From Epiperipatus broadwayi (Eukaryota > Onychophora > Udeonychophora > Euonychophora > Peripatidae), in the NCBI GenBank assembly GCA_028023455.1, contig JAQFVV010000285.1, positions 747,501 to 811,500 on the forward strand: a stretch of 64,000 nt of DNA, written 5' to 3'. The translations under genes were made by a program, and so were the position numbers. Position 1 is the stretch's first letter, and each line of letters opens with the position of its first letter. The notes beneath the pieces are model-generated. The model saw nothing but the letters and a program-made list of their open reading frames with translations, made no database searches and was not told where the DNA came from. Positions 50,126 through 61,899 of the stretch are shown here, piece by piece.

Positions 50126-51100
50126 CAAATTTGGCATCATTATATTTTAATAGGAATATCTAAATTTAATATTATAAACCTGAATTGAAAGTTTGACATA
50201 ATTCATCAAAATTAAATGAAATATAAAAAAATGGTCATAATTTAACAGATATTTAAAATAGATTTATTATATTTATTATATAATATAATAAACATTTAAT
50301 GTATTTTATTTATTATAAATACATATAATATATAAGTTATACAATTGTAAATAGTACTTATATATTAATAATTATAAAACATTTGAATAAAAACTGTAAA
50401 TAAATTAATAAGTTATTTAAATTATTAATTTTAAAATTTATAGATATTGTTTTATATATCTGTTAATTTAAATTATCTTCTTTACTTTTGAATAGTTTAT
50501 TATAACATAGAATTTTATCATAGCATGTTAGATATTAATATTATTTATTAATATTTTGAAATGATAAAATTCATCCTTATTTATTTATTGATATCTTATT
50601 TATCTTTTACATTATATTTTTTTATTGTTTATTAAATATTGAGTTATTAACCTGATCTCTTTGTCTAAATTATATTATATATATATGTTAGTATTATAAA
50701 TATCATATGAATATCAATTATTAGTTAATGCTTATATAAAGGCATATTAAATAATGACTTGTTTTGAAATCATCCCTGAAAAGAGCTAATTGCAAATTCT
50801 CCATGAGTTTGAATATTGTGGCATAATGGTGACTGAAAGAGAGATGAGAGATAGATGAACTAGTCTAAATTATATCAAAATTTATTTAAAAATTATTGAG
50901 CTAGCATAATAAAGATAGATATAATCATGGACTTAGTATTTCATCGATTCATTTCTAGCATTCTACCTGAAGACCTAAAGTCCGATTGTAGTGAAATGCA
51001 TATCTTCTTTCTGGTGAATTTAATCATCCTGTTATATTTAACAAGCCCAATTTAGACTTTAAATATAATCGATTCCATTATAATATATATAATAAAATAG
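50126..51100. other. No gene recognised
   Basis: Among the most AT-rich parts of the window; no structure supported. Confidence 0.45.
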
Positions 51101-51104
51101 CTTT

Positions 51105-51930
51105 TCTATCATTTACTTCAAAACCAACTTTCTTTAACATCAAATGATGTCTTCATGAGATTTATGGTCACAGACTCAAAAAATATTATCATCAATGTTT
51201 CTTTTACTCTTCTTTTTAATTCCCTTTTTCATAAAAGATAACATCTACATTTGTAAAATAATATTTTACAACCTGTATTTAGTTATGAATATAGAAAGCT
51301 GAGTTTTGATGTCTATTTTTTAATTCTATTGCTATAAACATCTCTTTCATTAAATCCTAATTTACTCTGACTTATATAAATTTTATGATGACTTCAAGGT
51401 ATCATTCAAACAGATTGGCAATAAATTGACTGTTTTAAATTATTTAGTAATGAATTTAAATGCATGTCTTTCTTCCATGCCTCTTACTTCTTTTTTTTTA
51501 CTTTTTTATTTGGTAGTACAAAAATGGCCTGGAAAAAAAGACAAATTCAGTACTAAATAGTTCAAAACTGTCAATTAATTGAAAATCTATTTCTAGGAGT
51601 AGTTTATATGATACCTTGCAGTTGTCATAAAAATTATGTAGGTCAGAATAAATTAAGTCTTAATGAAATAGTTAAAGGTTATAAGAGTAAAGTTAAAAAT
51701 AGATAACAAAACTCAGTTTTGTATATTCATGAACTGAATATAAAGCATAAAATATTATTTGACAATGCAGAGGTTATATTTTATAAAAAAAAAAAAAGTG
51801 AATTGAAAAGCAAAGTAAAAAAAAACTTTAATGAAAATTTTTTTGAATCTTAAACCATCAATCTCATGATGACATGCTTTGATGTTAAAGAAAGTTGGTT
51901 TTTGAAGTGAATGATGGGAAAGATATTTCG
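51105..51930 (+). mobile_element. Penelope-like remnant bounded by inverted repeats
   Basis: TCATTTACTTCAAAACCAAC then TTTCTTTAACATCAAA and CATGAGAT (51108-51162) recur as the reverse complement at about 51860-51925. Between them lies a GIY-YIG endonuclease remnant. Penelope-like elements combine RT and GIY-YIG domains and frequently carry terminal repeats in inverted orientation, so this fits a heavily truncated copy. Confidence 0.6.
51597..51785 (+). pseudogene. GIY-YIG endonuclease domain remnant
   Basis: Translating from 51597: GVVYMIPCSCHKNYVGQ, then LSLNEIVKGYKSKVKN, a stop, and NSVLYIHELNIKHKILFDNA. These match the family's GxVYxIPCxCxKxYVGET, RSLxxRxxEHK and NSALAxHxxxxxHxIxFDNA blocks in order and spacing. 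The conserved Arg of the second block is lost. The domain nicks target DNA during Penelope-type transposition. The upstream RT is absent here; the RT fragment at 29.4-30.0 kb may belong to the same family. Confidence 0.8.
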
Positions 51931-52690
51931 ATTTCTATATATATATATGTTGTATATTTAGTTGAATTTTGAAAAGGTCTATTTGTTAATAAATGAAACC
52001 ATGGTTGTGGAAGAATTTTAGTAAAATTTTGGCTAGTATTATAGTATTATATCAAATTCTATTTTATTGATAATTGCTAGTATAGCATTAGGCAGTATTT
52101 AATGCAAGATTAATATTTACATTTCCTGGTTAAAATATAATATTAAAATATCAAGAAGGTGAAGTCTCAAAAAAAGAAAATACTTTTATATAAAAATGTG
52201 ATAATTGCAATTATAAGAACTACTTAACATAAAATTTATCACTCATTACTATTCACAAAAATGAAAGAGAAAGCAAAATTACAATTTCATTATATGGTAG
52301 GAAACTAAAATTTTAGTTTTCACACTTTTTTAATTAGTTTTCAACATTTTAATTGCAAGAACACTTAACTTTAAATCTATTATACCAATACTATTCTCAA
52401 AAGAAAGAGAGAGAAAGAGAGAAGAAATAAAATTTCATTGTAAGGCATGTAAACACAAAAAATATTAATTCCAAAAATACAGAGATACGGAGATTAATAG
52501 TAGTTAATAAACAACATACTTCTATTTATTAAGTACGATTTATTTCCATATTTTTGGAAATAATATTCCTTGGATTTACATTACTTTTTGTAACAGAGTG
52601 TTTTTTTTATAGAGCATGTAAGTGAAATTTTAGCTTCCAAAATTTTACTAATAATTATGGTTAAGGTTTTGCTTCATTAGCATTTGAAAT
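51931..52690. other. No gene recognised apart from a shared repeat
   Basis: 51937-52035 is the partner of 45945-46040 (inverted). The remainder is AT-rich with a GAGAAAGAGAGA run at about 52400-52425. Confidence 0.5.
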
Positions 52691-52693
52691 CAA

Positions 52694-52921
52694 TTAATAT
52701 ATATATGTGCTCTGCACAGAAATAATAAAGCTATTAAACGTAAGTAAAATTTTGAATTTGCATAAATTTGCATTAATATTACAGTTCTTTACTAAACATC
52801 AGTAGCCATAAATATGGGATTATAAACTGTCCCGAAAGCACTTGGCAGTAACTTTTGATAATTTTACTTACATTTAATAGCTTCATTATATGTGTGCAGA
52901 GCACATATATATATATATTAA
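52694..52921. mobile_element. Hairpin MITE, about 228 bp
   Basis: TTAATATATATATGTGCTCT, GCACA, AAGCTATTAAACGTAAGTAA (left, 52694-52752) is inverted at the right end (52857-52921), the arms matching over about 58 bp with a few differences. The loop is about 105 bp. No frame. A TTAA or TA duplication at the ends is possible but cannot be separated from the AT-rich arms. Confidence 0.75.
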
Positions 52922-53167
52922 CTAATAATTATAATAATGTATTTTGAAAAAAATATTTATTTTAGGTAGGAAGTTTAGTAGAATTGTGAACTAAATGATA
53001 TATGGTAACTATGCTTCTTTCTTTAATCTATAATTTTTTTGATAGAAGCTAAGTATAAAGAGAGCTTAAAATTATCTGTGTTCCTATTATAATAAAATTT
53101 CTTTTCATCACACTGTCCTATCAGAAAAATACCTGTGTTTTGCATAAAAGGAGCGCAGCATGCAGTG

Positions 53168-53516
53168 ACAATTTTTTGTGATATAAGAGGTGTATTTAGG
53201 TCTAATATTTACCAAAAGCTTTGTGTATAGTATGGGAAATGAATTTTACCACAAAGGGTCTGTAGAATAAACATGTTCAAAAAAATTTACAGAAGTATCA
53301 GCCATGATGAAAGAGCATGATGCCCATTTTGAGTTGTTGCAGCATCTTTCATATATCCTGATCTTGCCCTATTGAATTTTTATTTGTTAAATCCAAGGAA
53401 AACAATGTTGCATTCATGGCTCACAATTCAAACTAAAACCATTTTTATTGAAGGAATACAAAATCTTGTTAACAAATGGACAAAATGTTTTGAAAAGCAG
53501 AAAGATTGTATCAAAA
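53168..53516 (+). pseudogene. Mariner-like transposase C-terminal fragment
   Basis: TIFCDIRGVFRSN stands at the WDxxG position with its catalytic Asp. EHDAHFELLQH stands at the HDNARxH position with the second Asp. YPDLALLNFYLL corresponds to the YSPDLAPxDxxLF signature with the third acidic position altered. NLVNKWTKCFEKQKDCI matches the terminal RWxKCxxxxGxY block. Stops and frameshifts separate them, and the N-terminal DNA-binding domain and terminal inverted repeats were not found. Confidence 0.7.
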
Positions 53517-53642
53517 ATAAAGTATTTATCTTTTCTGAAATTGATTAAAATAAATTCTAGAGCCAGAGTGATGATAATTTTTGACTCTCCCTTGCAGATT
53601 AACAAAGCATATTAATGAGGATAATAATATATCTCAAAATGT

Positions 53643-53687
53643 ATAATAATAATAATAATAATAATAATCATCATCATCATCATCAAT
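53643..53687. repeat. AAT/ATC compound microsatellite
   Basis: About eight AAT units followed by about six ATC units. Confidence 0.95.
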
Positions 53688-54939
53688 ATTTTCCTTTACA
53701 TTTTCCCCTGGATTTTTCTTATTTTCGTTTTTATTTATTTAATTAAGAAAAAGAAGAGAAAAAATATACTATTATTTTTTTATGTTCATAAAATTATTGA
53801 GAAATTGATCACTCTCAACAAAATAAAAGATTGGTAATAATTTTATATTTATGTGACATAATTAATGATGGTAATTAGTGTACTTGTTCGCTTGGTCTAA
53901 CAGCTTCAAAAAAGTTTCTAACAGAAATGAGTATATTTCACTATTATTTGAAAATCATTGTTTCTTTCCTTGATGATAAACTATTAAAAAACCAGGTTCT
54001 GGGGCAAAATTAATAAAGAGATCAGACATTCTTAACTAGATAATAAAGGGTTATATGACTTTTAGTTCTTTGTCCACTTTTTGTTATATTAGTGCTAGAT
54101 ATCTCTAAAACAAGACAGCAAATGTGTCTTTATATATAAATTAAAAGTAACTTACTACTTTCAAAGATACCATTTGTTTATTCACTTTATTTTGATCAGA
54201 GGCTAATTTTAATTTACTCAGAATAACTGATATTAAAAAGTCCAGATGTAAACTTAAAAATATAGAAAAAAGTTGAGATGGAGATAACATCATATTAATA
54301 ATTATGGTGGCCGAAATTAGAATATTCTACTACAATTTAATATTAATTTTATCTGTTAGCACTTCAGTATCTACATCATTTATTTCTCTTAACTTACATT
54401 TGTAAATGTCTTTCCTATCTTGCAACATTTTCTTTTTTAGTTTTATTCTTTATTTATTTTCAAAAAAATTTAAACCTTCTTGAATTGTTAATTTCCTCAA
54501 TTAACTCCTTTTTAAGTTCACCCCATTTGACTTAATTATATTTCCTCTATTTTTAAGCACTTTTTTTCTCCAATTTGTTTCTTAACAATTAACTTTTTTT
54601 TCTACTTAAACTTTTTCCTTTCTTTTTAAAATTTTCGAAATTACTTTTTTTTTCTCAATTGATTTATTGAATAACTACACTGATTACATTGTACAAGATA
54701 CAGAATTTAAACTAGAGTTAGTAGGAGATTCATGCCCATCTCAACCAACAGGGTGGCGGAATTTCCAATCCTTACTTTACATATCTCAATTGTCTATGGA
54801 AAACAAGTCCCAAGTGATTTTAAAGATGACTGGTGGGGCTAATCTTCTGTCTCTCTCCTATATTGACTTAATCTTTGACATTAGTATTTATCATGGGGTT
54901 ATTATCCATAGGATTATAAATCATCATACATTGGATTGA
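53688..54939. other. No gene recognised
   Basis: T-rich DNA; the last 270 bp (54667-54939) may be the 3' untranslated end of the minus-strand LINE that follows. Confidence 0.4.
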
Positions 54940-57530
54940 CCAAATGGTGAAAAACAGGAAGATTGAGCTTCTGATAACCATAAATTCTCCATTGGTAATA
55001 TTGGTAATGAATGTTGTGATTAATGACTGGTTTCTTTTGTATATTATGGCTATTAGATTCCTGTAACTTTGCAGTGATGGACAGTGACCAAATATGTGAA
55101 TAATTGCATCATGTTCCCTGTGGTACCAATGGCAGACCTGGTCTTAAGGTGAGAAACCTCTATGGGTGACCAGAAAATGGCATATTGGGAGGGAGTTTAG
55201 GTTCATTTTTATAAGGAAATCTACCATATTTTGGCTCCAAATTCCAGCACTTGAATTTCTTGATGATGGTGTGATTCATGAGCCTAGGGGGCATGTAATT
55301 ATTGGTTAGATGGTGCACATCCCACTAATTGATTTTGTAGTGTTTATTTGAGTAGGTGGTATAGTGACTTTAGATATATTCTCTAGTATTGATGATAGCC
55401 AGCTCTTTATCAGCTGTGGCAGGGTGTCAGTTGTGATGACTGGGGTAAGGTGAAAAGCTTCAGGATATTTATGGTACAATTTTTGAATCAAATTATAAGA
55501 GCAAGTGATAGACCATTAAATTTTGTATGCCTTTGTGGGTTTCTCAGGCTGATGGCCACAGTTTTACCCTTCCAGAATAGCCTCAAGCACAGGGAATTTA
55601 TTTTTCTTGATGAATCTTTGAATAAAGGTGACAAATGGCAAAGTAGAATATCCTTGGAAACACCAAAATGTTCATGAGTGAGGTTTTGGAGAATAGTGAC
55701 ATGTATGCTTTTGTTAATGTGGTAGTTATTTCGTTAATGGAAAGAAGAAAGGAATCCAGGATAGGACCTTCTCATTGCCATGGTGGAGTTATAGATTGGC
55801 AAGCATAGAAAATTTTGTGATTTAACAGTAAATGGTGAGATTAAGATGCTACCTGAGGATAGACTCCATGTTGAAGATTTATTCAAGATAAAAATTTAAC
55901 TCTGACTCTGAGGAAAAGGTCTGCATTATTTTAATAAATTTAGGCATCAACTTTTGTGAGGGGAGAAACAAGGCCAGGTCATCCATATTGAAGGCAGATA
56001 TATATAATCCAGGTAGGTTCTTTTCACTCCTCAGTAATGGGTTGATGTAGAATATATAGATGAGAATGAGGATGAGATTTTCCCATTTAGGGTGGTGGCT
56101 GTATTTCTATTATTATGAATTTTCCTATGATGTTTATTATTTCAGTTGATATATCAAAATTGCTAAGAAGGTGAAATGGTGATTAGTTTGAACAGAATTG
56201 AAGGCCCCTGCTATATCTAGTTGGACAACCACAAGCTTGGTTTTTCTTTTTTTGTGTGTGGTCCACTACCAATTTAAATAGACCTATTGCTTTAGGAGTT
56301 GATGAACTTTTTCTAGAAAATTGAAATTGGGATATAAATGGGAGAACCTTATCCTGAATTTTGTCTTTTATTATTGATTCTATGATCTTAATTATTATTG
56401 ATGTCATAAATATAGGCCTGAGATTCTCAAGCAGGGGTAGTAAAATATTCTTTTTGAGAAAAGAGACCATACCTATGGGGTAAATCCCATCAATATTAAG
56501 TGATTTGTTTGAGATATAGTTGATCATCTCATGAATGATTGGGGTTGTAAATTTTTCCAGGTGTATGAGTATGAAATATGGAATAGCATGGAGACTGGGG
56601 TGTGTTCTATCAGGCATGGAGGTTAGTTTGGCTTTTATGTCATTTTCAAAGTTGCTGTGGTTTGGTGTTGATGATTCAAGAAATAGGTCTTGGCTTGTGT
56701 AAACTATTTGTGAGTTTGCCTTTGAAGAAATGCAATATTTGGTTAATCAAGTTGTTACCACAGTATAGGTCATTCCCAGTTTTAATGTCAGACAGAGGGT
56801 TTAATTTATCTTAATGCCCCAGGGCCCATCTAATGTATCCCCTGTACCAGTTGTGTGGCTGATTTAAGAAAATTTTAGACTTCTTTGTAGATAAGTTCTG
56901 CAATGACCAGCTGATTATTTTTATATTGTTGTTTTAAGTTTTTTATCATCTCTATTGAGGTGGGGATTGCAGGCATGTTTTTTAGTGTATTGTTGATCAT
57001 GGCCATCTTTTGTAGAAGTGAAGTTCGCCCCTTGCTTCTTGCAGTGTAAAATGAAATGATTGGGTTTAGTATGTTTATGAATGAGAATCAAGCCTCTGCT
57101 GGGTGAAGGGATACAATATCTATCTTTCTAAAGTAAATGTAGGATTATGATATTATTGCTTCTGGAGCTGAGGCTTTTAGGAGGATTCTCATGGTAGCCT
57201 TCACGTGTGCACAGGGTTGAGGAAATAGGTCAATGGATAAGTTTGCTACCATCAGTAGGTGGTCTGAATAGCACATGTTGCAGTGAAGGATCTATTATGA
57301 AGTGGAGGTCTGGTGAATATTAGAGATCAATGAGTGTAGACTGTTGTTTCATGTAAAAGGGGAAGGTGTCTCTGGGAAAGAATGTCTGCACACATATTAG
57401 GCATGTATTTATTAGATGTACATATTGAATTCATGATATGAGGTATTGAAATGCCCTAACATTATTGTGGGGTAGGGGTTTGCTCCAATAATTAAATTAA
57501 TCTGATTAATTAATGATTGGATCAATAGTG
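54940..57530 (-). mobile_element. LINE remnant with endonuclease, RT and zinc-knuckle tail
   Basis: Read on the minus strand. Endonuclease (about 57490-57170): TIMLGHFNTSYHEF (GDFN with Asp to His), STLIDL and CYSDHLLMVANL with the SDH motif. RT (56617-56183): PIGMVSFLKKN, ENLRPIFMTSIIIKIIE (ENYRPIxLTSxxxKxxE), FISQFQFSRKSSSTPKAI (QFGFRxxxST) and LDIAGAFNSVQ with the motif A Asp. C-terminal: QVCHWYHREHDAIIHIFGHC (about 55130-55075), a CxxxHxxxxHxxxxC knuckle of the kind found at the end of R1/Jockey-type ORF2 proteins. The frames are broken, motif C was not found, and the element is dead. Confidence 0.8.
56183..56617 (-). pseudogene. LINE reverse transcriptase fingers and palm
   Basis: A 144-residue open frame, the longest coding piece of this LINE. 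It includes FTTPIIHEMINYISNKSLNI (motif 0 region), VSFLKKN, LLENLRPIFMTSIIIKIIES (motif 1/2), LPFISQFQFSRKSSSTPKAI (motif 2a) and LFKLVVDHTQKKKNQA. A frame change then hides VVVQLDIAGAFNS, which carries the catalytic Asp. Confidence 0.85.
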
Positions 57531-58200
57531 TGTCTCTCTTTAAATATAAGAAGATGATATTCAGTTTTAATGAATGATAAAGTAATGTTGCATTAAGAGA
57601 TGTGGATTTATGTAACTAATTTTATATAATTAAAAAGGAGAGTTCCTTAGGTATGAGTATGGCTATGCCAGAAGAGGGATGGGTCGAAATTGAATGATAA
57701 AAAGTGCCAATTTTATTAAATTTAGCTGGTATTTCTCTATAGGGTGCAGTACTGACAGTTCACTGTACTTCTAGTGCTAACTTTAGTAATACATTTTACC
57801 TAATAAAAGTGTTATTTCACACAAAAAAAATGTTTTTTTTATCTAAACCCATTCCTCCTTAAAAAAGGATGATGTCAGCTGGCAATCTGAAGAGAGATTT
57901 AGAAATCATTAAAATGGTTTCATGGATATTTCAGAACATGAGGCAGCAGCAGCCATTTGCATAACCAAGCAAACCAACAATTTCCAAAGAGAATAAATCA
58001 AACTATAGAACTAGCTGGACTGATGAATGAAAACATGAATATAATCAAAAAGCAACCCATTAAGAACCCTACCTCCCAGTTTCACAAATTAGCAAAACTG
58101 AGAAGTCTGAGAGGATCATTAAAATGGAAGAAACTCCTGCAGTACAGAGAATTAACATTAAAAAAGCTTACAATCTAACTGGAGCTTACTTTGAACAAAG
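57531..58200. other. Unassigned; plus-strand frame of unknown nature
   Basis: The frame 57957-58178 (73 residues; basic, with KLAKLRSLRGSLKWKKLLQY) has amphipathic helical character, and a neighbouring frame reads RINIKKAYNLTGAYFEQ. I do not recognise either. Upstream part may be the LINE's 5' region on the other strand. Confidence 0.35.
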
Positions 58201-58685
58201 CGAAACAACAGTGAACACAAATTTTATGCTCTTATACCTATAGAAAATATCTTTCATTGGACAAACAATAAGCTTTACATTTATAGAAGAATTTTTAAAG
58301 CTTAATTAATGGAGATTGAGAAGTTGAAAAAGTGGTATGTATGTTTTTGCCATTTCTATGAACTTTATAGCTAAATGTAGCATTTATTTTAAAAACCCAG
58401 CTCATTTACATTTTGTTCTTTAAAGTGTTTAATGTTATTTAAGCTAATTACAAAGGTAAAACATTATTGCCATTATATTCTATTATGTCCATTGCTTAAA
58501 GAGTCATTTATACGTTGATAGTTTAAAATGTTGACTTTTAAGCATTAATGACTGAAATATATTTATTGCTATTAGAAGAAACTCTTTTGAAAATTATTAT
58601 ATTCTCATTTGAAATCAATGCTATAATGATTCATTTTAAAACTATCACAAATTTAAAAGATAAAATAAAATATAATTATTTAAAA
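58201..58685. other. No gene recognised
   Basis: AT-rich, nothing supported. Confidence 0.4.
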
Positions 58686-58689
58686 ATTC

Positions 58690-59050
58690 TTTATACGATT
58701 GACCTTAGGTCAACATGGGTGTGACAAGAATCTCAGCCTCAGGGTGGCCTTTGAGCATTCCATCATCAGATTTTCAATTGGTTGGATGGTTGAAGAGTTG
58801 GAGTGTGGAGTAGATTGAAGCCTGTCCATTAAAGTATGAGGATTGGCTATCTTAATATATATCTGGGCACTTATAGCATATATGTGTAGAGATGGTTATC
58901 TGGACCAACTGATGATTGCTGGTTTAGCATAAAATACGTATATTGGTGATTATTTATCTTTTTGACATATGTATGTTCAGGTGTATCAGTGTTATGAGAT
59001 AGTGTGGAGAATGGTGGGTCATGTGAAAGTCTGTGCTCATATATCTTATA
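58690..59050 (+). mobile_element. Hammerhead-bearing dispersed repeat, copy D
   Basis: The closest relative of copy A: GTCAACATGGGTGTGACAAG, CTCAGGGTGGCCTTTGAGCA, CCATCATCAGATTTTCAATT, GAGTTGGAGTGTGGAGTAGA, GCCTGTCCATTAAAGTATGA, hammerhead at 58904-58947, GATTATTTATCTTTTTGACA, GTGTATCAGTGTTATGAGAT and GAAAGTCTGTGCTCATATAT. It shows the fullest 5' end of the family. Confidence 0.8.
58904..58947 (+). ncRNA. Hammerhead ribozyme motif, copy D (GAAA mutated)
   Basis: ACCAA, CTGATGA (58909-58915), stem-loop TTGCTGGTTTAGCAT, AAAA (58931-58934) in place of GAAA, TACGTA, UA, then TTGGT (58943-58947) pairing with ACCAA. The single G-to-A change in the second core should abolish cleavage. Confidence 0.65.
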
Positions 59051-60099
59051 TATTATTTAATTAAAATAAAGAAGAATGTTATCAGTGCCGATATTTTCAA
59101 TATCTTGGAAAAGGCAATATATCTTTGCACTTATTCCAATACAAATAAAATACTATCTGAGAATTCTAGTAATTTATTTATTAATCTATTTAAAATGTGT
59201 TGTAATATTCTATAGAAAAGAATCTTGCCTGATTATGATCTCAGTTTTTATTATGGAAGCATTTGTTATCTGCTCATTGAAAAGTTTACCTGTATTGTTT
59301 GTACTACTCATTGCTCCGCTTCATTTTAAAAATTAAAAACTGTGGACAATATGCCAAGAAACTCTTTAAGATATTTGTACATTTATTTATCTCCTCTGCA
59401 TTTAATAAAAATTGTACTATATACATATATGTATGGATAACAAAAGAACTCCTCAGTTAAGAGAGTTATTTTCATTTTATTTAATGAAAGAACTGTCAAA
59501 ATCTCAAGCATATTTAAATAGGGTAAAAGAAATGTAGTGTGTATTTATGAAATTGATATGTTTATTATTATTGTTTTATCATAATTTTTATTTATGCATT
59601 ACTGATTTATACATGCTACAATGGGAATTGGTAAAAGTAAATTACCAGATAAAAAGTTTCAATTATGAATTATTAAGAGTTCTTGGAAAATATATTTTGG
59701 TATTATTAAAGTGTATTACTGTGGACAGGGTAAAACAGTTACTTATATGTTTAGTATGTGGATGAATGTACTGTTTTAAAGTTGGTATGTGATTTGAGAT
59801 AGTTTTTAATTTCTTAGTATATGATATTGTCTTGCAATTATATTTTATTGGTTTGCATACATTTTTAGTCAAAGTAGCATATGATAGGGCATTGAGCTTA
59901 TTTTTCCATATGTTATTAATAATCAATGCCTTGTTCATTTATTAATTGATGTGCTGCTTCGTAACAGGTAACAATTTCAGCAATTATGTGGATGGTTTTA
60001 TTGCTTTGTATTTATGAAGTTCCTCCATGAGAGAATGTGACTTATTTTCGCACTTCCAGATCATGGAAATGGGTGCCATTTATTTATTATTGTTCATTT
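59051..60099. other. No gene recognised
   Basis: AT-rich. The minus frame 59663-59938 and plus frames here show no known domain. Confidence 0.45.
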
Positions 60100-60207
60100 T
60101 GCTTTTTTTTCTTTTCATGTGTCATAACATCAGCTGGGAAAGGAACCCGCTAACCCGGAACAACTGCTTGTAAAGCAGTTGTCTCTGACCTCTCAACCAC
60201 CAATGCT
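60100..60207 (-). mobile_element. tRNA-derived SINE
   Basis: Minus strand: TTGGTGGTTGAGAGGTCAGA (A box TGGTTGAGAGG), CTGCTTTACAAGCAGTTGTT, CCGGGTTAGCGGGTTCCTTT (B-box region), then GCTGATGTTATGACAC and an A-rich tail. Probably the most complete copy of the family in the window. Confidence 0.85.
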
Positions 60208-61899
60208 TGACTTCAGTTTGCTTTTACCTTTATTCTTAATGTGTATTACTATAAAACTACTTAGCTCTACTACAAGTGATTTTCAAATATAGTAGTTTGT
60301 TGTTAGTATTGAGCTTTTTTTATTATTCTGCCCCTTACATGCATTAATTAATTTAAAGCTATATAAATTATTTTTGGGTAGTATCCAACTATACTTGTAA
60401 TATCATAAGAATTATATATATGCACTAATTATAAATATCGCTAGTATTGTAATTTAGTTATCATTCTTTTAATGATCTGTTTAAAAGCATATGTTTGCAT
60501 CATAACAGTGATATTTTGTGAAAGTTAATTGCTATTCTGGAATACATATTTTACAATTTTTAGCAAATCTTTTGGCAAAAGGCTTATAATCGAAACCAAA
60601 ACTATTCAATCCTAATCACTTAAATGCCTATAACTTTTCACCAACTTTTAAAAAAATAGTATGGTATCTTATATCGAATATTTATTTTAAGGCAGTATAC
60701 CGACCGATATTATAATAAACTTTAATAAAACCATTTTTTTAAAAAAAAATTGAATTTACTTGCAAAATAACTTGGGTAAATTGTAACTGATTAACTCCCA
60801 GATGCAATTTTAATGAGGGGGGGAGTGTGTGTTAAAAATTTTATTTTGAAATGTAAGATGAATAACTGCTATTTTAAAATGAAGGTAGAAATAATGCTTA
60901 ATGTGTAATTGCAACATTAGATGATTGTAGAAAATACACAATAAAGCAGAATTAAATAAGCAAGTTTTAAAGTACAAATAAATGTAATTTGTTCATCTAT
61001 ATACATAATGTATGTTTATGAATTCGTAAATAATTTGTAAATTTATGTTGATGGCGCTGTTAAACAGATGTCTTTATGGCTTGACTTGCTGAAGTTTGTA
61101 GAATTATTTTAATAATTAAAAGTCACGAAAAACATGTAAATAACTTTTTAAAAATAAATACACTAATTAAAATGACAAAAAATTAAAACTTATAATCAAC
61201 TAAATATTATAATTAAGTAATTAATTATATAAAATTAAAATATATATTGCTGTATGTTCATTGCTATTTTTATATTTATTAAAAAATATAAATATTAAAC
61301 ACATTTATCAATATGTACCTGATAATGTACCGTAATATTTAAAATATTTAATGCACGGCAGTAATTTATATGCAGCGATAAAATATATGCATGTGTGAAT
61401 GTGTATATGATAATTTCTTCACCCAAAATACTATTACGATTAGTGATAAGATTTGTTTATTGCAGGTTGCAATTTGTCATTATTCACCATTTTTTAAAAT
61501 CATATTTTATTCTAGAATTTTAATATTTAGAGTTATGTCAAAAGATTAATGAGCTCCTTATATCATTAAAATGCATATCAATATATATTTAAAACATAAC
61601 TTTATTAAAATAAATAGTAATGCCAATAAAAATTTAAACAACTGCTTACAAGTAATAAGTCTGACTATATATCATTTAATGTATAGTGCACACTGTATGT
61701 TTTGCTGCAGTCTAGGGTGATAGATTCAGGAGTTCAAACCCTCTAGATTACAGAACTTTGTCATTTACATATTCAAACATATACACCCCTTAACAATAAA
61801 TTATTATATATATTTTTTGTTTAAGTTATTTGGCAAATAAGGCACCATGATTAGCATAGCATATATGTTAAGGCTACATTTTGCTTTACTTAATTATAT
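60208..61899. other. No gene recognised
   Basis: AT-rich. A stray B-box-like GAGTTCAAACCC at about 61731 is unsupported by an A box. Confidence 0.45.

Noticed and set aside
58016-58032. CTGATGAATGAAAAC resembling the two hammerhead cores
   Set aside because: There is no room for stem II between the two motifs.
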